Source: Silurus meridionalis (Eukaryota; Chordata; Actinopteri; Siluriformes; Siluridae). Taken from it: 64,000 bases of DNA. The notes under the pieces were generated by a model that was given only the letters and a program-made list of their open reading frames with translations, had not been told where the DNA came from and searched no databases. Location of the stretch: contig NC_060886.1 of NCBI RefSeq assembly GCF_014805685.1, positions 27,365,152 to 27,429,151 of the forward strand, given 5' to 3'. Position numbers and translations under genes: made by a program. Of this stretch, positions 43,243 through 54,700 are shown piece by piece; the stretch's first letter is position 1; every line of letters starts with the position of its first letter.

Positions 43243-44131
43243 TTAAGAGGGATGACTTCCAGTGGGACATTTCTTAATTCTGGTAGCATGAATCCTTTGT
43301 GGAAAAAGGTCAGTTAATACACCTGTGCGTGTGATCGCGACTATTTCTGCTGGCCCCTCATATTTGCATTTACCCAATCGCCTAGGTTTTAGAGATTTAA
43401 TCAGAACAGCATCTTCCACCCGGAAGGGATGGGATGGTGTCACAGAAATGACAGGTATAGATTTAGAAATCTGTTCATAATGTTTTGACAATGTGTCAAT
43501 CAGGGCAGCAGAATACTCGGCGATGTGCACATCCAGATCAGCTGTACCTATTGCTGGTTTACCTTTTTCCAGGGCGTTGGAAATGGTCGCCCAAAAATAA
43601 TTTCGTGTGGTGATAGGTGGACATCTTTTCGTGGAGTCATTCTCATTTCGGCAAGGACTGCGGGTAATAAGTCTACCCAATTTTTTGTTACCTGTAGCTG
43701 ACATGGCCGTAGTCAGTTTGTCCTTAATCGTCTGGTTATTTCTCTCTACGATACCGGAGGACTGAGGGTGATAGGGAATATGGAAACGCCATGACAAGGA
43801 TAGGTATTTACATAAGTCCTGTGTTACCTTCGCAGTAAATGGCGTTCCTTTGTCTAAATCAATAGCTTGAGGATACAACACAGGCAGAACACAAGTCAAT
43901 CACCGAGAAGTGTGTATGATTGCATAAAATTGAAGTGATAATAGAGGCCACATCAGGCACAATAGGTGCAACAGGAACCACAACATCATTTATTTTTCCC
44001 AAATCCTGAGTGAAGCACCAAGTGCCGTCCGGCTTAGGAACCGGATTAACGGGTGTGTTGTAGGAACTCACACACGGCTTGATAACACCCTTTTGTAACA
44101 GAGAGGTCAAGATTCTGTCTATTCCCTGCAA
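43243..44131 (-). pseudogene. ERV-B RT/integrase fusion remnant
   Basis: RT N-terminus at 44131-43890 (CFTQDLGKINDVVVP, FSVIDLCSA), then directly integrase sequence in another frame from about 43885 (KGTPFTAKVTQDL, PYHPQSSGIVERNNQT, FPQRIHATRIKK). YADD, RNase H, the integrase zinc finger and the first catalytic Asp are deleted. The second catalytic Asp reads in a DKG rather than DNG context. The tail ends near 43243, next to the LTR stub. Confidence 0.85.
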
Positions 44132-44181
44132 CTATGTTTCAGAGAGAGGATACTGTTTGAAAAATACAGGATGCAAATGTT

Positions 44182-45459
44182 TTAGTTAAGCTTCATAAGG
44201 AGGAAATGAACCAAGCCCACATCTTCCTTATGCTCCGCCCAGAGGAGAGATGGCAATTCTTTCAGTGAGGAAGGGAGTGGTAATTTCTGTGTGGTAGAGA
44301 GAAAACAGTCATTAATGTTCATGTTAGAAAGATATGACAGAGAAGCACAGTCAGGAACTGAAACCGTGAGTTTAGAGCCGGAGAAGGCGAGAGAAATGTG
44401 CAGCCTACTCATGAGATCTCGGCCCAAAAGATTAAACAGACAATCAGGCATGAAAACAAAACGATGTTGCAAAAAAACATTTGTGTCGGAAGGACAGGTT
44501 ACTACGATCAGTGAGCTGATAATTCAGTACTTTCTGTACCTCTGGACAACAGTTATGCATAAAAGTCGAGAGGGACAGAGGTTCTGCGTCTTCTAACTCC
44601 ATCCCTCCTAATAAAGTCCAAGTGTCCTTAAATCGGGTCAAAGAATTTGAAGTGGTTTATATGATAATAATAGAAGGTGGTTTTCGACCCTTCCCCTCGT
44701 CTTCCACCTCCGTTTTTGTTTCCATTTTAATCTCATTATTCCTAGGGTGTAAACTGGGCACCGTGTCAATAAGCGTTTCTTCGTCGTAACTGTCCCCTAG
44801 TACTGCATGAAGGATAAACCTATAGTCTGTGCCTGTCAACTGATTATGGCGGGTAGAGCTCATTAGCATGTCAATGAAATGCAGAGGTTTAGATGGGGAC
44901 GGAAGAACCCTGATAATGTCTCTAAGTTCCCCGATCGATGGCGGATGTAATTTGAGGTCACGGGCCGACCCTACGCATACCGCATTAGTGTGGGTTTTGT
45001 GCCAGGGAGGAGGATCGATCTCTGGGACCGAAGGAGACACAAACCCGCTATCCTGATAGGGTGGGGGTGGAGCATTTGGCGCATAAAGATAGTTTTGGCT
45101 TGGCTTCGATTTTTTTTTTTTGGGCAGAGACTTAGGTTCTCTTTTTGAGTTCGGTATAGAGTGATATTTATCCCAGATTGGTTTCATTTTGACCCATTTT
45201 TGATAACTATCACCCATGTAAGAATAACCCCAGTGAGGATCGCAAAACCTTCATAAATTTGGGAATGTGCAGATTTCAGGTATTCAGACTTAAAGGTACC
45301 ACCACGAGGATAAGTCAGAAATTGAGGTTGTGGTTCAGTCCACCCTGCTACATTGTCTAGCCAGGGGGTACTATAAAACGTGAGACCACAATGATTCATC
45401 CAGTCCCGAGGGGCTTCCTCAGGATCTGGTTTAGGATATTTCGTTCCAGAATTACCCAT
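44182..45459 (-). pseudogene. ERV-B gag and protease region (frameshifted)
   Basis: The gag start at 45459 reads MGNSGTKYPKPD, a normal N-myristoylation signal, followed by capsid-type sequence (PRGGTFKSEYLKSAH). The frame shifts near 45200 and continues to 44657, then 44641-44444 (TWTLLGGMELEDA) and 44472-44182 (FNLLGRDLMSRLHISLAF, spacer before RT). The order is the same as in the fragment at 27.9-29.6 kb. No nucleocapsid zinc knuckle or protease DTG could be read. Confidence 0.75.
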
Positions 45460-45785
45460 GATTTAATGTAGGTACAACTGTCTAACAATGTTAGATACAA
45501 AGGTTGGAGGCCAGAGATCGAGATAGATAAGGCGGTTTAATAAAAGTTTCGATGTCTCAAGTTACTGTGACTGCAGAGACGGTTCAGCGCGCGCTACACA
45601 ACGGTACAACGTCGACAACAAGTTCGCTTACGAATACAAGGTGCGTGCCTACACATTGAACGGTATGACAACATACCAAATCAGCACAACACGGATATCA
45701 GCATACGAGGTAAGTGCCTACACGTTGAACAGTATGACAAGATACCAAATCAGCACTTACCCGAACACTGATATCCCCCAAGAAC

Positions 45786-46010
45786 TGTAAGGAATGTTTT
45801 ATCCTCTGCTGCTTGGGCAGGATTGCCTTCTGTCCCCTGGACAGGATACCCCTTAATTCAGCATTTCCGTCTCGATCTCTGCTCTCCTACGTATACGGGG
45901 AAGTCTCAATGAAACACACGAGTCAGCTTTCAGAGAGAAGTTCCAAAGTTTATTGTCTCACACATGAAGATATACTTCCAAAGTGAAGGAGAGAAAGGGG
46001 GTGGGCTGCC

Positions 46011-46063
<53 letters not shown>

Positions 46064-46499
46064 CAGAAGAGAAAGTTAGGAGAGACGACTCCACAAGGTC
46101 ATGTTGAGCCTGCAAAAGATAACCCTAAAACAGAAATACAGGAACCACTGTGTGTGTACGAGCAAAGTAACACATGCCACAAAAAGGATAGTTCAGGGTA
46201 TGGTCAACAGAAACATACAAAAAGGTTATTCTAGAAGCATACAACAAAATTAATCATAACTACTAATGGCAACAAGATACATATTAACATACTGTGAGAA
46301 CATAAAAACAGTTAACGATAATAACTCCACATCTGGTCATGTTATTCGTTTAGCAGAAGCAACAAAACGTGGATTAGCCATAACAAAAGGCAACAGTTTG
46401 GCTTTTCTCACAGCGTAAGCGTATAAAGAGAGGATATAGACAAGAACTGAGTGTTCCGGGTCAACTTGATCTAGGATTAGTGATCAAGGATATCTTACA
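45786..46499 (-). mobile_element. ERV-B 5' LTR, 714 bp
   Basis: Ends TGTAAG...CTTACA, inverted and complete. AATAAA on the minus strand at 45954-45949, before a short R/U5. Contains a (GT)n tract at 46014-46061. The bases next to the LTR on the internal side read TGGGGGAT on the minus strand, where a primer-binding site should start; only the first six bases fit tRNA-Pro. Confidence 0.88.
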
Positions 46500-46504
46500 G
46501 GTTT

Positions 46505-46964
46505 TATGTTAAGTAAATTAAGATGTATTAAAGTATTGTTTTTATTAAGTAAGAGTAACTTGAATTAATTTTTTTCATAACAATGTTACCACTTAAGTTA
46601 AATGTACTCATTACTTTCTACTTCGAACAATTAATACATTCTAGTTGCAACAACTTATTCCTTTGGTGTTTCAGCTCAATTCATTTGAGAAAATGGTTTG
46701 CTTTAAACCATATAAGTGCTAGTAACACAATATAAAACACCAACAACCTGAAACAACTCCAACAGTTTATTTGGTTGAAATCTAAAAATTTTATTTTGGA
46801 ATACAAGACATTTCAATGTCATAAGCTCCAAAAACAGTTTTCTACTGTTTACTTACGTTCAACCTGAAATAAAACATGGATGTAATTGCAAGTTTCCTTG
46901 GGATGAAAATGTGGTAAAAGTTTCACTTAAATTATTTAACTTACAACATCTTAAAGTGCTTCTA
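46505..46964. other. No recognisable gene
   Basis: AT-rich. Nothing recognised. Confidence 0.4.
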
Positions 46965-47178
46965 CGTGTGCTGCTCGGAGACCAAAGCAACGCGTGACTC
47001 TGTTTTCTGCGCATCGCTCGAGAGTCTCGTTCGTACTTGTGAAAAATGCCCATATAGCAAAAAAGTTTTGCTCGCAGGTCGATGCAACACCCAATACAAA
47101 ATGTATTAAAAATTTATTCTCGGATTCCAATTTGCTCGTATTTAAAGGTACTCGTAACCCGAGGTTCTACTGTATGTA
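46965..47178 (-). mobile_element. MITE end, TACAGTAGAACC family
   Basis: Right terminus GGTACTCGTAACCCGAGGTTCTACTGTA. CTCG-type motifs repeat through the body. Related to 37407-37610, but with the opposite end kept. Confidence 0.55.
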
Positions 47179-47457
47179 AAACTAATATTTTTATATTATA
47201 CCATCCATGGTTTTAAATAGAATAATTTTAAAAAAGTTACTTTTTAGAGATACATTTCTGAATCATATTGTCATGACTGGCATTCTCTAATTTAGTATTT
47301 TTAACATTTTAAATGAATATAAAGAGAATTATGGGATGTATTCTTGCTCTTTGTTTTTCTGTATAATGGGGTGCAATTGTAGTCTGAATGTTTTTACCAC
47401 TGTTTATAGCAATGTTTACCTCACAATATTTAATAAGGTAATTGTACTTGCAGATGG

Positions 47458-47612
47458 TCCCTGGTAGTCTAGTGGTTAGGATGCGCCACACTCACCACTG
47501 CGGCCCGGGTTCGATCCCAGGTCAGGGAACCATCCCCAGCCACTCTTAGTGCCGGCCCCAAGCCCAGATAAATGGGGAGGGTTGCATTAGGAAGGGCAGA
47601 AGTGAAAAGACA
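47458..47612 (+). mobile_element. SINE with an intact tRNA-Glu (CTC) head
   Basis: 47458-47529 is a 72-base tRNA-Glu-like head: TCCCTGGTAGTCTAGTGGTT, anticodon CTC in ACACTCACC, T loop GTTCGATCC, and an acceptor CAGGGAA closing with TCCCTGG. The body CCATCCCCAGCCA ... GGGAGGGTTGCATTAGGAAG follows at once, as in the copy at 23.4 kb, so it is a SINE head and not a free tRNA gene. Truncated at the 3' end. Confidence 0.8.
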
Positions 47613-48381
47613 ATAACAATACCTTGCAAATGTTGAAGATCTGTGAGGAGTCCTTCTTTAAGTAAAGTGAAAGGCCTGCCAGGGCTCCTGTTCTGGATAC
47701 ATTGGTGTCATTCTTGTCCTTTTGCAGAAACACAAATACATTGCACAAAGATCTCAGGGTTGAGTGTTCACATTTACTATTATGTAATGCAATGCACTTA
47801 AAATGTATTTACATGTTCTTCATATGCCATCAAAAAGTCTTCCATCTTCTCACCAGAATATCCTATTTTCCTCTTTTTGTACAGTTTCAGAAATTGAGAT
47901 GTATATTTGTCAAGAGCAGCATAGAAAGAAAATGGCAGATTTAAATTTTTTTTCCTGTAAAATTCGCTGTAAAGTTGCATTGGGAACAAAAGGACAGACA
48001 AATAAACAATCCATATTAAACTAAGACTTTTTCTTTTACTTAGCTGAGCTTCACAAAAGTGTGCAGGCCATCTATCTTTTAGTTCAGCAAAACTTTCTTC
48101 ATGCCTGAGAGAAAGGTGTGCTGCATATGCTGATTAATGAGAGTCATGTCTCCTCCTTCTACAGCCTTCTTGAACTAGTCCACCATCTTAAGCCTCTTGG
48201 TTTCCAAAATGTCCTTAGCCTGTCCACAGGGATAATTGGGAAGGAAATTGATCTTTCCTCTTCTGGGTCATTTGATGTTGGCCCTGGATGCTAAACCTTC
48301 TGGATTTGTCCTGCTTCACTTTTCTACTTTTACAGCCACATAATTTATGTCAGCCCTGGTCAGTCCAGTCCTGTAGTTGCC
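47613..48381. other. No recognisable gene
   Basis: Only short frames. 48040-48380 has near-coding base composition (AGCCTCTTGG, CTTCTGGGTCATTTGATGTT) and could be a decayed transposase, but no motif can be read. Confidence 0.35.
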
Positions 48382-48486
48382 GATTTAGAAGCATAGGCTG
48401 GTCTCCCAACCCTCATAACCCTCATAACCCTCATAACCCTCATAACTTGTTGTGAGGGTTGGAAGACCAGCCTATGCTTCTAAATC
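48382..48486. repeat. Fold-back: 34-bp arms with a 9-bp tandem repeat in the loop
   Basis: Arms 48382-48415 and 48453-48486, one mismatch. The loop holds ATAACCCTC repeated about four times. GCCTATGCTTC appears once more just after the right arm. Confidence 0.92.
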
Positions 48487-48607
48487 GCCTATGCTTCCAT
48501 TGTACTGTATTAGGGAGAACTGTAACATGAAACACAAAAAGTAATTTCAAGAGTCAACATGCACCAAATGCCTATACAACCCTTACATACAATGTGACCC
48601 TTAAATA

Positions 48608-50086
48608 CAGTGGGGCAAAAAAGTTTTTAGTCAGCCACCAATTGTGCAAGTTCTTCCACTAAAAAAGATGAGAGAGACTTTTCATTATAGGTACACTACA
48701 ACTATTAGAGACAAAATGAGAAAAGAAAATCCAGAAAATCAAATTGTCTGATTTTTAGAATAGATTTAAAGAATTTATTAGCAAATATGATGGAAATAAC
48801 AAAATAACAAAAGTTCATCTCAATACTTTGTTATATACCCTTTGTTTGCAATGACAGAGATCAAACGTTTTCTGTGAGCAGTGATGTTTTGGGGCTGTCG
48901 CTGGGCAACACGGATTTTCAACTCCCTCCAAAGATTTCTATGGGGTTGAGAGCTGGAGACTGGCTTGGCCACTCCAGGACATTGAAATGCTTCTTATGAA
49001 GCCACTTCTTCATTGCCCAGGCAGTGTGTTTGGGATCATTGTCATGCTGAAAGACCCAGCCACGTTTCATCTTCAATGCCCTTGCTGATGGAAGGAGGTT
49101 TTCGGATCAATCGTCCTGGTCGCTTTGCAGAAAAACATCATCAAATCATGATGTTTCCACCCCCATGCTTTACAGTAGGTATAGTGTTCTTTGGATGCAA
49201 CTCAGCATTCTTTCTCCTCCAAACACGACAAGTTAAGTTTTTAACAAAAGTATTTTGGTTTCATCTGACCGTATGACATTCTCCTAATCCTCTTCTGGAT
49301 CATCCAAATGTCTTTCTAGCAAACTTCAGACGGGCCCGGACATGTACTGGCTTAAGCAGGGGGACACGACTGGCACTGCAGGATTTGAGGACCTGGCAGC
49401 GTAGTGTGTTACTGATGGTAGCCTTTGTTACTTTGGTCCCAGCTCTCTGCAGGTCATTCACTAGGTCCCCCCGTGTGGTTCTGGGAATTTTGCTCACCGT
49501 TTTTGTGATTATTTTGAACCCACGGTGTGAGATCATGCGTGGAGCCCCAGATTGAGGGAGATTATCAGTGGTCTTCTATGTCTTCCATTTTATAATAATT
49601 GCTCCCATAGTTGATTTCTTCACACCAAGCTTCTTACCTATTGCAGATTCAGACTTCCCAGCCTGGTGAAGGTCTACAAATTTGTTTCTGGTGTCCTTTG
49701 ACAGCTCTTTGGTCTTGGCCATAGTGGAGTTTGGAGTCTGACTGTTTGAGGTTTTGGACAAGTGTCTTTTATACTGATAACAAGTTCAAACAGGTGCCAT
49801 TAATACAGGTAACAAGTGGAGGACAGAAGAGCCTCTTAAAGAAGTTACAGGTCAGTGAGAGCCTGAAATCTGGCTTTTTTTTTAGGTGACCAAATACTTA
49901 TTTTCCACCATAATTTGCGAATAAATTCTTTAAAAATCAGAAAATGTGATTCTCAGGATTTTTTTTCTCATTTTGTCTCTAATAGTTGAAGTGTACCTAT
50001 GATCAAAATTACAGGCCTCTCTAATCTTTTTAATTGGGAGAACTTGCACAATTAGTGGCTGACTAAATACTTTTTTTGCCCCACTG
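48608..50086 (-). mobile_element. Tc1/mariner transposon
   Basis: Inverted ends CAGTGGGGCAAAAAAGT and its reverse TTTTTTTGCCCCACTG, with TA on the left and TG (from TA) then TA on the right. About 1.48 kb, the normal size, with one degraded transposase on the minus strand. Confidence 0.93.
48945..49761 (-). pseudogene. Tc1-like transposase (frameshifted)
   Basis: Starts [20 protein letters not shown], with the paired-type DNA-binding helices ([20 protein letters not shown]) at 49761-49576. The second helix region ([20 protein letters not shown]) is in another frame at 49536-49300. The end part reads HDNDPKHTA and SPALNPIE around 49050-48930, so the DDE core region is still recognisable. Several frameshifts and stops. 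Confidence 0.9.
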
Positions 50087-50271
50087 TGTATGTGTATTTA
50101 TATATATATATACATTTAAAGGGCTGTCAATTTATTAAAAAAAGTTTTATCGGGGGTGGTCATGTGACCCTGAGCAAGATGGCAGCTTAAGAGTTTTGCT
50201 CCGCTTTAGAACTCCGTATTTTTTTAATTAAGCCCTGCATAATTTGTGCTATTTCGATAGCGTGGAAGGAG

Positions 50272-51153
50272 ATGGAAGGTGGTGGGGATAAGGATTTTCC
50301 TATTTTCTCATCTACAAGGTCACAGAAAAGTAAGGAGAAGAAGAAAAACACGTCCGCACGTGATGGAGAAGGGGAAGAGGCTAGTGCTGGCCTACAATCG
50401 GACACTTCACTTATTTTGAGTGAAATTAGGGCTGTGGGCATGCGGCTGGACGGTATTGAGGGACAGTTAGGAAAAATTGCTTCCTCTGTTGCAGTCCTCG
50501 AGAATGCATTCGCTGCACTCACTGTACGAGTCGCTGACACCGAGACCCGTGTAACTGCAGCCGAGCAGCGGATCTCTGTAGTGGAGGACGCGGGGAGTGC
50601 ACATAGCAATCAGATGGCTAATTTGCGTGCTACCGTGGAGCAACTGCAGGCTAAAGTGGATGATCTGGAAAACCGGGGTCGCCGTAAAAACATTAGGATT
50701 GTTGGGCTTCCTGAGAAAGCGGAAGGCAGTGAATCTTTGACTACTTTCTTACAGTCTATGTTGCCGGTTTGGCTTCAGCTTCCCACAGGTTTCCCTGCTA
50801 TCGAGATCGAGAGAGCGCACAGAGCCCCCCTTCCGTCTCAATTAACACCGAACGCGCCGCCGAGGAGTGTTATTGTGCGGTTCCTCCGCTTCCCAGTAAA
50901 AGAGGCGGTTTTGAGAGCTGCCAGGAAAACACCGGTAAACCTTAGTGGTGCCACCTTACGCTTTTTCCCAGATTTATCGGCGGAGATTGTGCGGAAACGG
51001 CGAGCGTTTGGAGGCGTGTGTAAGAGAATGGTGGATCGAGGGTTATACCGTGGCTTTGCTTATCCAGCTAGACTCCGCTGTTTACACAATGGAAAGATCA
51101 TTCTATTTGACACTGTGGAGGCAGCTACTACCTTTCTGGACGCAGCCGAGTGA
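50272..51153 (+). CDS. L1-type ORF1 RNA-binding protein (intact)
   Basis: 293 codons. A charged N-terminus (SRSQKSKEKKKNTS-like) is followed by a coiled coil at about residues 55-140 (TRVTAAEQRISVVE, LQAKVDDLENRGRRKNIR), then the RRM-type domain starting IRIVGLPEKAEG and a C-terminal domain (ERAHRAP, RSVIVRFLRF). This is the trimeric nucleic-acid chaperone that coats the LINE RNA. The open frame without any stop, in a LINE with a broken ORF2, suggests a fairly recent insertion. The ATG is the first in frame after the 120-base 5' UTR. Confidence 0.85.
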   Translation: MEGGGDKDFPIFSSTRSQKSKEKKKNTSARDGEGEEASAGLQSDTSLILSEIRAVGMRLDGIEGQLGKIASSVAVLENAFAALTVRVADTETRVTAAEQRISVVEDAGSAHSNQMANLRATVEQLQAKVDDLENRGRRKNIRIVGLPEKAEGSESLTTFLQSMLPVWLQLPTGFPAIEIERAHRAPLPSQLTPNAPPRSVIVRFLRFPVKEAVLRAARKTPVNLSGATLRFFPDLSAEIVRKRRAFGGVCKRMVDRGLYRGFAYPARLRCLHNGKIILFDTVEAATTFLDAAE

Positions 51154-51762
51154 TCTTTTGCTTTTCTGTAGACAATAGGATTATACCCGTTTTTTTCCAA
51201 TTCCTTCAATCACTTTGAGGGCGTTTCATGTTTCTCCTTACTGAACCTGAACACAATTATATGGCTTTTTCAGTTCGTTGCAGGACCACTCGGTGGACTT
51301 TTGTTTGTTTGGACGAACTTCGGTTCTATATTTAGGACTGTTATGCCGGTCTGCACTAAAGTTTTTTTAATCATTTATTTTATTATTATTTTTCTTTTTT
51401 AGTTGAAAAAAGTCATTTAATTACATGTCCACAACTTTTTTTCCTTCTCTTTCTTTATAGGTTGTATTTAATTGATTTTTTTCTTGTTAAGGTAATTTAT
51501 GGTCGACTTTGTTTATTTCTAGGACTTTTTAAGGGGTTCTTTCTGTCTGTCGTGTTTCTGGGTGGTCAATGGAGGTGTTGGTGGGTGGTGTGTGTGACGA
51601 GTTGATATGTGAGTCCTATCGTTTGGGGATAGGGCAGAGGGGGGTGGGTTGGTGGGGGTTTTTGTTTATGTTTAGGAGAGCCGGTTGTGTTACGGAGTTG
51701 TGTTGTCTTAATCTTACTTCTGTCAGTCCACAGCATTTAAATACTTTAAACAGCACTGATGT

Positions 51763-54700
51763 ATGTCTGATCTGACTAGGGTGGTCACATGGAACGTGAA
51801 GGGCATGGGTAACATAGTCAAAAGAAAGAAAGTTCTGACGTTCTTGAAGAAGGAAAAAGTAACTATCGCACTCCTACAGGAGACACATTTGTCAGACGCG
51901 GAACATTTAGGGCTTAAAAGGGACTGGGTTGGAGAAGTATATTTTAGCTCTTTTTCGTCAAATAGACAGGGCGTGGCCATTTTGATACATAAAAATTTTC
52001 CTTTCATCTTAGAACAGGTTGAAAAAGATCCTGAAGGCAGATTTGTTCTGATTACTGGTCGCATCTTGGGAAAACCTCTTACTGTCTTAAATGTGTATGC
52101 CCCGAATGAGGACAGCCCTGACTTTATATCAAAGATGGTCCTATTGTTTAATCACAAGTGTAATGGCCTGGGGATTATGGCTGGGGACTTTAACTGTGTC
52201 ATGGATGGTGGGTTAGACAGATCATCTTTCACAAGATCATCTGCCCGTTCTTCAAGAACTCTGCAAAATATGTGTCACGCTTCAGGCTTAGTGGACATAT
52301 GGAGGGAGCTGCACCCAGGGGTCAAGGATTTTACATTTTATTCCTCTCCCCATAATTCTTATTCCAGATTAGACTATTTATTCTTGCCCTCCGGATTTGT
52401 TAATTGTGTGAGATCCTGTGTAATCGGTCCAGCGGTTCTTTCGGACCATAGCCCAGTGTACTTAGATTTAACAGGATTTTCAACCCCAAAGTCATCTTAC
52501 TGGAAATTTAATAGTTCTCTCCTTAATGACAACGCTGCTCTGCCAGTTTCTAGAAGAAAAGATATCCCAGTACTGGCAAGATAACGAGTTCTGTCCAGTC
52601 GACAGCACCACTAAGTGGGACGCGGCTAAGGCCACCTTAAGGGGCCACATTATCTCTTTTACCACGTGGCGTAAAAAACAGAAGGCAGAGAACAGGAAAA
52701 CGTTAGAGGAGGAGGTTAAAAGATTGGAACTGATTCATAAACTTTCACCCACACAAAACAACTGGAATATTCTAATTGGTGCCAGGTCTAAACTAAACTT
52801 GAACTATTCGGAACATGTAAAAAAGTTAGTGATGTTCAGCAGGCAAAGATTTGATCAGTTTGGGAATAAACCCAGTCATCTCTTGGCATATCAGCTTAAA
52901 TGTGAACAGGTTGAAAGGTCCATTAGGGCCATTGAAATCGCTGAGGGAGTAGTTTCACATGATCCTGCTGTAATAAACTCCAGTTTTAAAGATTTCTATG
53001 AGAATCTGTACACCTCCTCTTGCGCACCCCAAGACCCTGCCACGTTTTTGGATAGGATACCCCTACCCTCAATCTCAGACGAGGACCAGGCCTTTCTCAA
53101 TACCCCTCTGACGAAATGTGAAATCTTTGCCGCTATTCAGTCTATGCCTAGTGGGAGGGCACCAGGGTTGGATGGCTTTCCTCCGGAATTTTACAAGAAG
53201 TTTTGGCATGTGCTGTCCCCTATTTTCATGCCGAGAGTTGATAGCCTTTTGCAAGACAGTCTTACTCCAGATTCCTGGAGGACTGCTTCTATTAGCTTGA
53301 TCCTCAAAAAAGGGAAGAACCCGTTAGACTGTGCCTCGTATCGCCCAATTAGTTTACTTAATGTAGACTTAAAAATTGTGGCTAAAGCCTTAGCTCGTCG
53401 CCTGGAGAAGATTCTACCTAAGGTTATTAAACCAGACCAGACCAGACTGGTTTCATTAAATCTCGTTATGGCTCGGACAATGTTCGTCGCCTGTTGAATG
53501 TAATACAACATCTGACTGTAGATGGTGACCCGGCTGCTATAATATCTCTAGATGCAGAGAAAGCTTTCGACAGGGTTGAGTGGAGGTTTTTGTTTCAGGT
53601 GTTGGACAAGTTCAATTTGGGCTCTAACTTTTTCAAATTGGTGAAGCTCCTTTACTCTAGCCCGTCAGCTGTGGTTAATACTAACGGTTTACTATCAGGT
53701 AGACTTTCGATCCAGAGGGGTTGCCGTCAGGGCTGTCCCCTGTCGCCAATCTTGTTTGCCTTATATATCGAGCCTTTGGCGGAAAGTATTCGCATGCATA
53801 GGGGCATCCAGGGGGTGATGGCGGGTGGGATGGAACACCATCTTTCATTATATGCGGATGATGTTCTTCTTTACTTAAAGCAGCCACGATTATCCATTCC
53901 CAGTCTGTTGGAGACAATTCACCGTTTTGGTCAGTTTACTGGATATAAGATACATTTTGGGAAATCCCAGGCCATGTTTTTAAATATTCCACAACCGGTT
54001 AAATTACACTGTCCCTTTCACATCACTCTGGGTTTCTTTATTTGGGCATACACATAACTTCTGATTTAAAGGATTTATTCTCTAAGAACTACTCACCGTT
54101 AATGGCAAAACTTAAGCAAGACATGGATAGATGGGCCCCTTTACCAATTTCTCTCTTTGGAAGAATTAATACAATCAAAATGAATGTGCTCCCTCGTTTA
54201 CTCTACTTATTTCAGTGTTTACCCTGTTACTTGGATCAGAACTTTTTTAAAGATCTGAATACAGCTATTGGTAGGTTTGTATGGAACAATAGAAAACCTA
54301 GGATTAAACTTGTTTCTCTTTTGAGGCCGAGGGAGTGTGGGGGTGGCTCTTTGCCCAATATGCAGCTATTTTATTGGGCTGCTCAGATTAAACAAATGCT
54401 TAGGTGGTTTATAAATGATACAGACTCCTTGTGGGTCAGTATGGAGTCTTTATGCAGCGCCGAGACTGCTAACATCCCTCCCATTTATCCATAACTTCAA
54501 GGAGGTCCGCCCAGTAGCTGGGAATTTTTTGCTTTTGAACACTCTTTTGGCTTGGGATGATGTCAGAAGATATCTCGATGTCCCCAAGAATATGTCCATG
54601 CGATCCCCAATTGTTTTGAACCCTGACTTCCCTGAATCGTTAGCCAGTATTGGCCTTCTGGCTTGGGCGGAAAAGGGTATATCTAATTTGGCTGATTTAT

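Larger units (their letters stand above)
43206..46499 (-). mobile_element. ERV-B provirus with internal deletions, 5-bp target duplication
   Basis: Minus-strand provirus. GGTTT stands at 43201-43205 and 46500-46504, directly outside the terminal TGTAAGG and CTTACA. The 5' LTR (right, 45786-46499) is whole, but at the other end only about 24 bases of LTR end remain (43206-43229), fused to the last codons of integrase. Internal parts kept: gag, protease spacer, first part of RT, second part of integrase. RT catalytic core, RNase H and env are absent. It is defective. It is of the same superfamily as ERV-A by protein similarity. Confidence 0.92.

Noticed and set aside
47458..47529. Free tRNA-Glu (CTC) gene
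   Set aside because: The cloverleaf is good, but the next bases are the same SINE body as at 23.4 kb, so it is a SINE head.
48420..48450. Telomere-like ACCCTC repeats
   Set aside because: The unit is ATAACCCTC (9 bases), not the vertebrate TTAGGG/CCCTAA hexamer, and it sits in a fold-back loop.
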